A DNA stretch of 7,136 nucleotides, taken from NCBI GenBank assembly GCA_900754755.1, contig CAAEEC010000140.1:1-7136 (forward strand). Reading direction: 5' to 3'. Positions 1-5,268 of this stretch are shown one piece after another (the stretch's first letter is position 1; the number at the start of each line of letters is the position of its first letter). The position numbers and the translations under genes were made by a program. The stretch is from Clostridia bacterium (lineage in GTDB: Bacteria > Bacillota > Clostridia > Christensenellales > Aristaeellaceae). The notes beneath the pieces were generated by a model. The model made no database searches and was not told the DNA's origin. It worked only from the letters and a program-made list of their open reading frames with translations.

Positions 1-220
1 CATTGCCAATCCCAATTCCCACGGCACGGGCTGCACGCTTTCCAGCGCCATCGCGGCCAATTTGGCGAAGGGCTTCCCGCTGGAGGATGCCGTGGCGCGG
101 GGCAGGGAATACCTGCGCGGCGCGCTCGCGACCGGGCTGAACCTCGGCAGGGGTTCCGGGCCGCTGGATCATACCTTCGATCTCGTCAGCCGCTTTGCCC
201 AATCCTCTGAATCTGTCTGA
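1..220 (+). CDS. thiD: ThiD, hydroxymethylpyrimidine / phosphomethylpyrimidine kinase (3' end only)
   Basis: Only the last 72 codons are in the window, with the reading frame starting at base 2 and a TGA stop at 218-220. The fragment carries the ribokinase-fold signature [16 protein letters not shown] near its start. In ThiD this is the glycine-rich anion-hole loop with the catalytic region just before the last helices. It then follows the usual ThiD C-terminus (a helix-rich stretch with AVARGREYL and a GxGPLDH motif). ThiD phosphorylates HMP and HMP-phosphate to HMP-pyrophosphate in the cytosol for thiamine synthesis. The stop is 14 bases before thiC, with the thiC ribosome binding site in the gap, so the two are co-transcribed. 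The upstream part and any TPP riboswitch lie outside the window. A ThiD domain fused to another thiamine enzyme upstream cannot be excluded. Confidence 0.9.
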   Translation, partial: IANPNSHGTGCTLSSAIAANLAKGFPLEDAVARGREYLRGALATGLNLGRGSGPLDHTFDLVSRFAQSSESV

Positions 221-234
221 AAGGAAGAAAATCC

Positions 235-1539
235 ATGAGAAATTACGCTACGCAAATGGATGCCGCCCGCCGCGGCATCGTCACCCCGGAAATGCGCGCC
301 GTGGCGCAAAAGGAATTCCGCACGGAAGAAGAAATCCGCCAACTCGTGGCCCAGGGCCAGGTGGCCATCTGCGCCAACCGGTTGCACACCTGCATCGATC
401 CCAACGGCGTGGGTTCCATGCTGCGCACCAAGATCAATGTGAACCTCGGCGTTTCGCGGGATTGCAAGGACTATGACATCGAAATGCAAAAGGTGATGGC
501 CGCCGTGAACATGGGGGCCGAGGCGATCATGGACCTTTCCTCCCATGGCAATACGCAGCCCTTCCGCCAGAAGCTCACGCATGAGTGCCCCGCCATGATC
601 GGCACCGTGCCGGTATACGACAGCGTGATCCATTACCAGCGCGATCTGGCGACGCTCTCCGCCCAGGACTTTATCGACGTGGTGCGCCTGCACGCCGAAG
701 ACGGCGTGGACTTCGTCACCCTGCACTGCGGCATCACCCGCAAAACGATCGAGCAGATCCGGCGGCACAAGCGCAAGATGAACATCGTTTCCCGCGGGGG
801 CTCGCTGGTGTTCGCCTGGATGAGCATGACGGGCGAGGAAAACCCCTTCTACGAGCGCTTTGATGAAATTCTGGACATTTGCCGCGAATACGACGTGACC
901 ATTTCGCTGGGCGACGCCTGCCGCCCCGGTTGCCTGGCCGACGCCAGTGATGTGTGCCAGATCGAAGAACTGGTGCGCCTGGGCGAGCTGACCAAGCGCG
1001 CCTGGGAAAAAGACGTGCAGGTGATGGTCGAGGGCCCGGGCCATATGCCCATCGACCAGATCGCGGCGAACATGAAATTGCAGCAGACGATTTGCCAGGG
1101 CGCGCCGTTTTACGTGCTCGGCCCCATCGTCACCGACATCGCGCCCGGCTACGACCACATCACATCGGCCATTGGCGGCGCGATTGCGGCCAGCGCGGGC
1201 GCGGCGTTCCTGTGCTACGTTACCCCCGCGGAGCACCTCGCGCTGCCCAATGTGGAGGACGTGAAACAGGGCATCATCGCCGCGCGCATCGCGGCGCACG
1301 CGGCGGACATCGCCAAAAAAGTGCCCCACGCGCGGGATCTGGACGACGCCATGGCCGACGCGCGCAGAACCTTCGATTGGGAAAAGCAGTGGGAGTGCTC
1401 CATCGATCCGGAAACGGCGCGCGCCATCCGCGAAAGCCGCGCGCCCGAGCATGAGGACAGTTGCTCCATGTGCGGCAAATTCTGTGCCGTGCGCAGCATG
1501 AACAAGGCGCTCAGCGGCGAATACATCGACATCCTGTAA
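235..1539 (+). CDS. thiC: ThiC, phosphomethylpyrimidine synthase, short form
   Basis: This 434-residue radical-SAM enzyme converts aminoimidazole ribotide to HMP-phosphate, the pyrimidine precursor of thiamine. The start ATG at 235 has an AAGGAAG site at 221-227, 7 bases upstream. Visible family motifs are [12 protein letters not shown] (about residue 101), IGTVPVYD (about 123), [33 protein letters not shown] and [22 protein letters not shown]. The C-terminal iron-sulfur ligands are Cys410, Cys413 and Cys417 in CSMCGKFC. The spacing is CX2CX3C, one residue shorter than the CX2CX4C (CSMCGPKFC) of E. coli-type ThiC. The protein also lacks the long N-terminal extension of the roughly 600-residue enterobacterial form. 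Both traits fit the short ThiC lineage, so I read it as functional. It follows thiD directly; thiamine-pyrophosphate control, if any, would act upstream of this window. Confidence 0.97.
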   Translation: MRNYATQMDAARRGIVTPEMRAVAQKEFRTEEEIRQLVAQGQVAICANRLHTCIDPNGVGSMLRTKINVNLGVSRDCKDYDIEMQKVMAAVNMGAEAIMDLSSHGNTQPFRQKLTHECPAMIGTVPVYDSVIHYQRDLATLSAQDFIDVVRLHAEDGVDFVTLHCGITRKTIEQIRRHKRKMNIVSRGGSLVFAWMSMTGEENPFYERFDEILDICREYDVTISLGDACRPGCLADASDVCQIEELVRLGELTKRAWEKDVQVMVEGPGHMPIDQIAANMKLQQTICQGAPFYVLGPIVTDIAPGYDHITSAIGGAIAASAGAAFLCYVTPAEHLALPNVEDVKQGIIAARIAAHAADIAKKVPHARDLDDAMADARRTFDWEKQWECSIDPETARAIRESRAPEHEDSCSMCGKFCAVRSMNKALSGEYIDIL

Positions 1540-1577
1540 ACCGCGGCGCGGCATTGCGCGCTACAAAGAGCGATACA

Positions 1578-1656
1578 AAAAATGGTAGCTGGAATTGACA
1601 ACGGTGTTCATTCCCCAATGGGAAGCTTAACCGGATCGCATCCAGCTACCATTTTT
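1578..1656. terminator. Interrupted inverted repeat, likely bidirectional terminator between convergent genes
   Basis: Two perfect 16-base arms (1578-1593, AAAAATGGTAGCTGGA, and its complement 1641-1656) enclose 47 bases. The enclosed part can continue the hairpin: CGGT 1602-1605 pairs with ACCG 1630-1633, and TTCCC 1611-1615 pairs with GGGAA 1620-1624 around a CAAT loop. The single-stranded stretches between are nearly symmetrical (8/7 and 5/5 bases). The arms end in T-runs on each strand, so either direction gives a stem followed by U-rich RNA. It sits 38 bases after the thiC stop and 64 bases beyond the end of the opposing gene at 1721. The long folded loop is unusual for a simple terminator. 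A small mobile repeat (MITE-like) or a small RNA are the alternatives. I found no target duplication flanking it and no second copy in the window. Confidence 0.7.
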
Positions 1657-1684
1657 AGTTTAACCGCTTTCCCCGCCCTGTCAA
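1657..1684 (-). promoter_or_regulatory. Promoter-like TTGACA / TAAACT pair facing the hairpin element
   Basis: On the minus strand a perfect -35 TTGACA (1684-1679) is followed after 16 bases by TAAACT (1662-1657). This is the same -10 hexamer as in the oadB promoter of this window. Transcription would begin at about 1650, inside the right arm of the inverted repeat, and could stop at the T-run at its left end. The product would be a small RNA of about 75 bases. No protein gene lies downstream on that strand. The match may be chance; only the hexamers support it. Confidence 0.35.
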
Positions 1685-1720
1685 GAGATAGCGAAAATTT
1701 TTCCCTTTTTCAAAGAAACC

Positions 1721-2557
1721 TCATTGTTCTGAGAATGCCGCTTGTGAAACATCCAAATTTTCGCCATCGGAAACCATTGTCACGCTGCCCAGCCGGGTGA
1801 GATACACCGTCGCGCCCAGGGAAGAAAGAATGTGCACGACGGTTTCATCCTCTGGGTTCTCCGCATCGCTGGTGATCACGGCGTATTCCGGTGAGACTGC
1901 CTGGAAAAACGCGCTGCTAAGCGCTTCATAGCCGCCATGGTGCGGCACTTTCAGCACATCGCTGGCCAAATCCCCCTCCTCGAGCAGTTCAAAGAGCCGG
2001 TCGTTTTCCGCGTCCGCCGCAAAGAGAAAACTCGTTTGCCCATATTCCACGCGGACAACGAGGGACATATCGTTGGAAGCATTCTCCCCTGTGTAAGAAT
2101 GTTGCGCCGCGTCAACGGCATATTGCGCGCCATCAATGGCAAAGGCCACGTCCTCCGCCAGCACCACCGGCTGAATGCCCTGGCTTTCCAGCGCATCGCG
2201 GTATTGCCGCACCTGTTTGCTATCCTTTTCCCAAGCGCATTCGTACACCGTGCCCACGCTGAACGCTTCGAGCACTTTATCGGCCCCGCCCACGTGGTCC
2301 TTATCGAAGTGCGTGATGATCATAACGTCGATGTGCGAAACGTCCCGGGAGCGCAAAAAATCCACCAGATCTTCGCCCGTTTTATTTTTGCCGGTATCGA
2401 TCACCACAACGCTATGTTCCGTCAGCAAAACGGCAGCGTCCGCCTTGCCCACATCCAAAAACACCACTTCCAGCCATTCGCTTTCTTCCCTCGCGCTCCC
2501 CGGCGCGCAAAAGAGCGCCAAAAATACGCAAAGCATTGCCAAGCATTTCCGAAACAT
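1721..2557 (-). CDS. Secreted ComEC/Rec2-type metallo-beta-lactamase-fold protein
   Basis: The product is a 278-residue protein with an N-terminal signal peptide: MFRK, a hydrophobic core to about residue 17, then a likely cleavage after PGSA at 22. Cys17 is not in a good lipobox, so a lipoprotein is less likely. The mature part has the metallo-beta-lactamase fold as in the C-terminal domain of the competence protein ComEC. It shows FLDVGKADA (34-42), VVIDTG (51-56), the metal-binding THFDKDH (82-88, with the ComEC-typical Asp in place of the second His), a third metal ligand in FAADAEND (Asp182) and VPHHGG (204-209). It is the soluble hydrolase domain alone, without the ComEC membrane channel. 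Stand-alone members are probably phosphodiesterases or nucleases, but the substrate here is unknown. The start has an AGGAGGT site at 2563-2569. The repressor gene ends 22 bases upstream, so both are probably on one transcript. Confidence 0.88.
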   Translation of the reverse strand: MFRKCLAMLCVFLALFCAPGSAREESEWLEVVFLDVGKADAAVLLTEHSVVVIDTGKNKTGEDLVDFLRSRDVSHIDVMIITHFDKDHVGGADKVLEAFSVGTVYECAWEKDSKQVRQYRDALESQGIQPVVLAEDVAFAIDGAQYAVDAAQHSYTGENASNDMSLVVRVEYGQTSFLFAADAENDRLFELLEEGDLASDVLKVPHHGGYEALSSAFFQAVSPEYAVITSDAENPEDETVVHILSSLGATVYLTRLGSVTMVSDGENLDVSQAAFSEQ

Positions 2558-2579
2558 TCTGTACCTCCTGCGCGCCCCA

Positions 2580-3587
2580 TCACCGCCAAACGGCGGTGGA
2601 TTGGCGCTCTATAAATGTAAGCGGGTTCACATAGTGGGTAGTTTCCCCATTTTGAATGCTATCATACAGCATGCGAAACGCGCGCGCGCCAAAATCGCGC
2701 TTATCGATGGCAAACGTCGTGAGCGGCGGATTGGTAAACTTGGAAAACGCAATGTCGTCAAATCCCATGACGGCGACGTCTTCCGGGATACGCAAGCCCG
2801 CGCGCGTGAAAGCCGTATACGCGCCAATGGCCGTAAGGTCGTTCACGCAAATGACGGCCGTGAAGGGCTTGCCGCGCTCCATGAGCCGGCGCGCCAGGGC
2901 GTAGCCATCGTCCATGGACGTGCTGAAATCCGGCGAACCCTCCACCAACAAATCGGTGCCGCAGGCAAGGCGCAGGCTTTCCAGCATGGCGACATAGCCA
3001 CGGATGCGCATATCCGATTGCATGCTGCTGGTGAGCCCTGTGAGGAAGGCGATATCCCGGTGCCCACGATCGTACAGATGCAGCATACCCTTGCGCATGG
3101 CGGAAACAAAATCGTTTTCGATGGAGGAGCATTGCTCCCGATCCACATCGTAATACCCGCTGGTGATCACTCGGATGCCGCGGCCGGCCACGCGCCGCAG
3201 CGTTTCCGCGCCATAGTGCCGGGGCGGCGCCATGATAAACAGCCCATCCAGGCGGCGGGAAATCGCGTTGTCAAAATATTCCTGAAAGCGGCGCTGGCTG
3301 GCGCAGATGCTCACAAAATAGCCCTTTTCGCTGGCGCATTCCTCAAAGCTGCGGATGATTTCGCCATAGAGGGGATTGGTCGCATCGTCCATAAAAATCG
3401 CCAGTTGCTTGGTTTGGCGCTGCGATAGGCTGCGCGCCACAAAATCGGGCCGGTAATCCAGCTCGCGCACCGCGTCCATCACGCGCTTGGTGGTTTCAGG
3501 CGATATATGCTTGGTGTGGTTCAACACATAGGAAACCGTCGCCGTAGAAACGCCAGCCAGGCGCGCCACATCCGCTCTCGTCACCAT
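2580..3587 (-). CDS. LacI-family transcriptional repressor
   Basis: This is a 335-residue DNA-binding regulator. The N-terminal helix-turn-helix is at about residues 4-23 (TRADVARLAGVSTATVSYVLN), with the hinge region YRPDFVARSLS at 45-55. A periplasmic-binding-protein-like sensor domain fills the rest, including the family motif VMGFDDIAFSKFTNPPLTT near the C-terminus. I chose the ATG at 3587: it places the helix-turn-helix at the usual first residues and has a GGGGAG site 7 bases upstream. A longer open frame back to 3695 would run through the promoter and operator and add 36 residues unlike the family. The effector cannot be read from the sequence. A promoter and a long palindrome lie immediately upstream, so autoregulation is likely. 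The oadB promoter carries a related site. The MBL-fold gene follows after 22 bases. Confidence 0.93.
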   Translation of the reverse strand: MVTRADVARLAGVSTATVSYVLNHTKHISPETTKRVMDAVRELDYRPDFVARSLSQRQTKQLAIFMDDATNPLYGEIIRSFEECASEKGYFVSICASQRRFQEYFDNAISRRLDGLFIMAPPRHYGAETLRRVAGRGIRVITSGYYDVDREQCSSIENDFVSAMRKGMLHLYDRGHRDIAFLTGLTSSMQSDMRIRGYVAMLESLRLACGTDLLVEGSPDFSTSMDDGYALARRLMERGKPFTAVICVNDLTAIGAYTAFTRAGLRIPEDVAVMGFDDIAFSKFTNPPLTTFAIDKRDFGARAFRMLYDSIQNGETTHYVNPLTFIERQSTAVWR

Positions 3588-3612
3588 AACAAAACTCCCC
3601 GTTCGCTTCCAT

Positions 3613-3650
3613 TTCGCATTTGCATGTATAGTACTACATGCGAGTGCGAA
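3613..3650. promoter_or_regulatory. 38-bp near-perfect palindrome, candidate operator of the LacI-family repressor
   Basis: The arms TTCGCATTTGCATGTA (3613-3628) and its partner 3635-3650 match at 14 of 16 positions around a 6-base centre. The core contains GCATGTA on one side and TACATGC on the other, the two-fold symmetry expected for a dimeric LacI-type protein. The length (38 bp) could hold two overlapping sites. It covers the spacer and -10 of the repressor's own promoter. That this protein binds it is inferred from position. Confidence 0.7.
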
Positions 3651-3656
3651 TGTCAA
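3628..3656 (-). promoter_or_regulatory. lacI-family gene promoter
   Basis: A perfect -35 TTGACA (3656-3651) is separated by exactly 17 bases from the -10 TACTAT (3633-3628, 4 of 6 consensus). It lies 41 bases upstream of the repressor ATG. It overlaps the palindrome at 3613-3650, so bound repressor would block RNA polymerase. The layout resembles that of the oadB promoter. Confidence 0.75.
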
Positions 3657-3728
3657 GCCAACGGGGAGGCAATTTTTGCTCAATGGGGGCCGCAAAATGG
3701 CGTTATGCCACAGCGCGGGAAAGCGGGC

Positions 3729-3887
3729 TTATTGGTCGCCGCCGTCCTCCTTCTTTTTGCCGGTTACGCTGTTGAGAATCATGATCATGAGGAACACGAC
3801 AAAAATCACAATGAAGATGCCCAGCATGCCCATGCCCATGATGGGCAGAGAATCGAGAAACGCCTGAAAATCAATATGGAAATCCAT
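3729..3887 (-). CDS. OadG-like small single-pass membrane subunit of a decarboxylase sodium pump
   Basis: This small gene encodes 52 residues starting MDFHIDFQAF. It has one strongly hydrophobic helix (about residues 14-38) containing the glycine/methionine pattern IMGMGMLGIF and ending in a charged tail GKKKEDGGDQ. Its ATG at 3887 has an AAGGAGGG site at 3895-3902 that overlaps the oadB stop codon, so the two genes are translationally linked. In OAD-type pumps the gamma subunit is a small one-helix protein of about 80 residues that holds the carboxyltransferase to the membrane beta subunit. The N-terminal helix here matches that pattern, but the zinc-binding or linker tail is missing. Assignment as the gamma equivalent rests on size, topology and position next to oadB rather than on sequence identity. 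Confidence 0.8.
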   Translation of the reverse strand: MDFHIDFQAFLDSLPIMGMGMLGIFIVIFVVFLMIMILNSVTGKKKEDGGDQ

Positions 3888-3900
3888 GAATATACCCTCC

Positions 3901-5019
3901 TTACACAACCAACGCCATAATCAGGCCGCCTGCGATGACCGATGCGATCTGGCCGGCCACATTCGCGCCCGCCGCGTGCATGAGCAGGAAATTGTTCGGG
4001 TCTTCCTTAAGGCCCATCTTATGCACAACGCGCGACGCCATCGGGAACGCGGAAATGCCCGCCGCGCCGACCATCGGGTTGATCTTTTCCTTGAGGAACA
4101 GGTTCAGGATCTTGGCAAAGAGCACGCCGCCAAACGTATCGAAAATAAAGGCGACCAGGCCCAGCGCCAGGATCATCAAGGTTTCCGGTTGGAGGAACTC
4201 GCTGGCCTGCATGCTGAAGGCCACCGTAATGCCCAAGAAGAGTGTGATCAGGTTGGCGAGCACTTTCTGCGCGGTTTCAGACAGCGAATTGAGCACGCCG
4301 CATTCGCGCAGCAGGTTGCCGAACATCAAGAAACCAATCAGCGCCACGGAATCCGGCGCGGCCAGGCCAGCGATCATGGTCACCAAAATGGGGAACAGGA
4401 TGCGCGTGGTTTTGCTGATCTGCTTGGGGTTGTACGGCATGCGGATGAGGCGCTCTTTTTTGGTGGTGATCAGACGAATGCAGGGGGGCTGCACAATCGG
4501 CACCAGTGCCATGTACGAATACGCCGCTACCACAATGGCGCCCATATATTTCGTGCCATAATGCTCGGCGACCACGATGGAAGTGGGACCATCCGCCGCG
4601 CCGATGATGGCGATGGAAGCCGCGTCTGTAAGCTCGAAGCCCAGGAGCGACGCCATGGAAAGCGTGAAGAAAATGCCAAACTGCGCCGCCGCGCCAAACA
4701 ACAGCATCTTCGGGTTGGAAAGCAAGGGCCCGAAATCAATCATGGCGCCAATGCCGATGAAGAGCAAAAGCGGGAACAGCTCGTTGCGGATACCGGCATT
4801 GTACAGCGTTTCCAAAACAGCGGCAACGCCCGTGGTCTCCGCGGCTTCCGCCACGCTGGGCAGCGGCAGATTGATGAGGATCGCGCCGAAGCCCATCGGC
4901 AAAAGCAACGTGGGTTCCATGTCCTTCTTGATGGCGAGGTAAATCAGCAGCGCGCCGATTGCCCACATCACCACCATTTGCCAGGTGATCGACTGAAAGT
5001 TCTCGAGAAAGACGTGCAT
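3901..5019 (-). CDS. Sodium-translocating decarboxylase beta subunit (OadB/GcdB/MmdB family)
   Basis: This is a 372-residue multi-pass membrane protein, the ion-pumping subunit of biotin-dependent decarboxylases. It decarboxylates carboxybiotin and moves sodium ions outward. Visible signatures are GIGAMIDFGPLLSNPK (89-104), IIGAADGPTSIVVA (138-151, with Asp143 at the position of the essential Asp203 of Klebsiella OadB), NPMVGAAGISAFP (314-326) and HAAGANVAGQIASVIAGG (348-365). Length fits the shorter members of the family. The ATG at 5019 has AAGGAGG at 5030-5036, 10 bases upstream. The carboxyltransferase and biotin-carrier subunits are not in this window, so the substrate (oxaloacetate, methylmalonyl-CoA, glutaconyl-CoA or malonate) cannot be decided. 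It is transcribed from the promoter near 5182-5210 through a structured leader, and is followed by an OadG-like gene. Confidence 0.95.
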   Translation of the reverse strand: MHVFLENFQSITWQMVVMWAIGALLIYLAIKKDMEPTLLLPMGFGAILINLPLPSVAEAAETTGVAAVLETLYNAGIRNELFPLLLFIGIGAMIDFGPLLSNPKMLLFGAAAQFGIFFTLSMASLLGFELTDAASIAIIGAADGPTSIVVAEHYGTKYMGAIVVAAYSYMALVPIVQPPCIRLITTKKERLIRMPYNPKQISKTTRILFPILVTMIAGLAAPDSVALIGFLMFGNLLRECGVLNSLSETAQKVLANLITLFLGITVAFSMQASEFLQPETLMILALGLVAFIFDTFGGVLFAKILNLFLKEKINPMVGAAGISAFPMASRVVHKMGLKEDPNNFLLMHAAGANVAGQIASVIAGGLIMALVV

Positions 5020-5040
5020 GGGAAACCATCCTCCTTGCGT

Positions 5041-5064
5041 AAATAAAGACCTTCACGGCCTCTT
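5041..5064 (-). terminator. Possible attenuator hairpin in the oadB leader
   Basis: In the minus-strand RNA, AAGAGGCC and GGUCUUU can form a stem of 7-8 pairs, two of them G-U, around a GUGAA loop, followed directly by UUUAUUU-type sequence. It lies 5 bases before the oadB ribosome binding site. The stem is weak for a full terminator, which fits a conditional one. An upstream leader segment could compete for its left arm and loop. Inferred from base pairing only. Confidence 0.4.
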
Positions 5065-5080
5065 ACCATGAAAATCTTGC

Positions 5081-5161
5081 CTTGCGTGCCGAATGGATGC
5101 CTGTCCGCGCGACTGGCCCCCTCGTGTATGCGGATTGGCCACGAACCTTTCGGAACGCAAG
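5081..5161 (-). ncRNA. Structured oadB leader RNA, candidate cis-regulatory element
   Basis: The 5' leader between the oadB promoter and its ATG is about 155 bases long and contains a 16-position stem: 5161-5146 (CUUGCGUUCCGAAAGG in RNA) pairs with 5096-5081 at 14 of 16 positions. It encloses 49 bases, in which UCGUG (5144-5140) can pair with CACGA (5126-5122), and the loop segment UCCGC (5134-5130) can pair with GCGGA (5108-5104), a pseudoknot-like arrangement. I do not recognise it as a known riboswitch class. It could be a ligand-sensing RNA or a protein-binding leader. An alternative explanation is a DNA inverted repeat without RNA function. Confidence 0.5.
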
Positions 5162-5181
5162 CGCCTCCTTTCACTCTTACA

Positions 5182-5210
5182 AGTTTAACATGCGAATGTT
5201 TTGCTGTCAA
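5182..5210 (-). promoter_or_regulatory. oadB promoter with repressor-like site in the spacer
   Basis: A perfect -35 TTGACA (5210-5205) and -10 TAAACT (5187-5182) are 17 bases apart. Transcription would start near 5175, giving a leader of about 155 bases before the oadB ATG. The spacer holds ACATTCGCATGT (5199-5188), a near-palindrome. Its TCGCATGT part also sits just upstream of the -10 box in the lacI-type gene's promoter. A further inverted repeat, ATATGA 5214-5219 with TCATAT 5228-5233, lies just upstream and could bind an activator or repressor. Bases 5211-5268 otherwise hold only an AT-rich stretch after the unknown gene, with no clear terminator. Confidence 0.75.
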
Positions 5211-5268
5211 CGCATATGACAAAACGTTCATATATTTAACAGGAAAGAATATTTTGTCTCCGCCCGTC

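Noticed and set aside
169..1554. 461-residue open frame antisense to thiC
   Set aside because: It covers thiC almost exactly, has low-complexity His/Ala/Gly/Arg-rich composition and no plausible start context; it is a mirror of GC-rich codon use in a well-recognised gene.
1625..1664. Integron attC-like motifs (GCTTAAC, GTTTAAC) in and beside the hairpin
   Set aside because: Two RYYYAAC boxes occur but no matching GTTRRRY on the opposite side, and there is no integrase or cassette array.
2175..3428. 417-residue plus-strand open frame across the MBL-fold and repressor genes
   Set aside because: It spans parts of two confidently identified minus-strand genes and the gap between them, with no recognisable motif or ribosome binding site.
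3588..3695. Upstream extension of the LacI-type regulator by 36 residues
   Set aside because: The added residues run through the promoter and palindrome and do not resemble the family; the ATG at 3587 has a good ribosome binding site and places the helix-turn-helix correctly.
3660..3728. Possible terminator between the OadG-like gene and the repressor gene
   Set aside because: Only 3-bp GCC/GGC pairings could be found and no T-run in the minus-strand direction, so read-through into the repressor gene remains possible.
3886..5046. 386-residue plus-strand open frame opposite oadB
   Set aside because: It is rich in His, Arg, Gln and Glu, the complement of hydrophobic codons in oadB, and lacks any family signature.
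5053..5160. 35-codon leader ORF (TTG start) in the oadB leader, ending in the loop of the attenuator hairpin
   Set aside because: An AAAGGAGG site precedes it but only 3 bases from the TTG, too close for efficient initiation; the Arg-rich product has no run of one regulatory amino acid. Kept only as an alternative for how the leader might work.
4968..5231. 87-residue minus-strand frame covering the oadB promoter and leader
   Set aside because: It starts upstream of the promoter, overlaps the oadB start in another frame and has no ribosome binding site.
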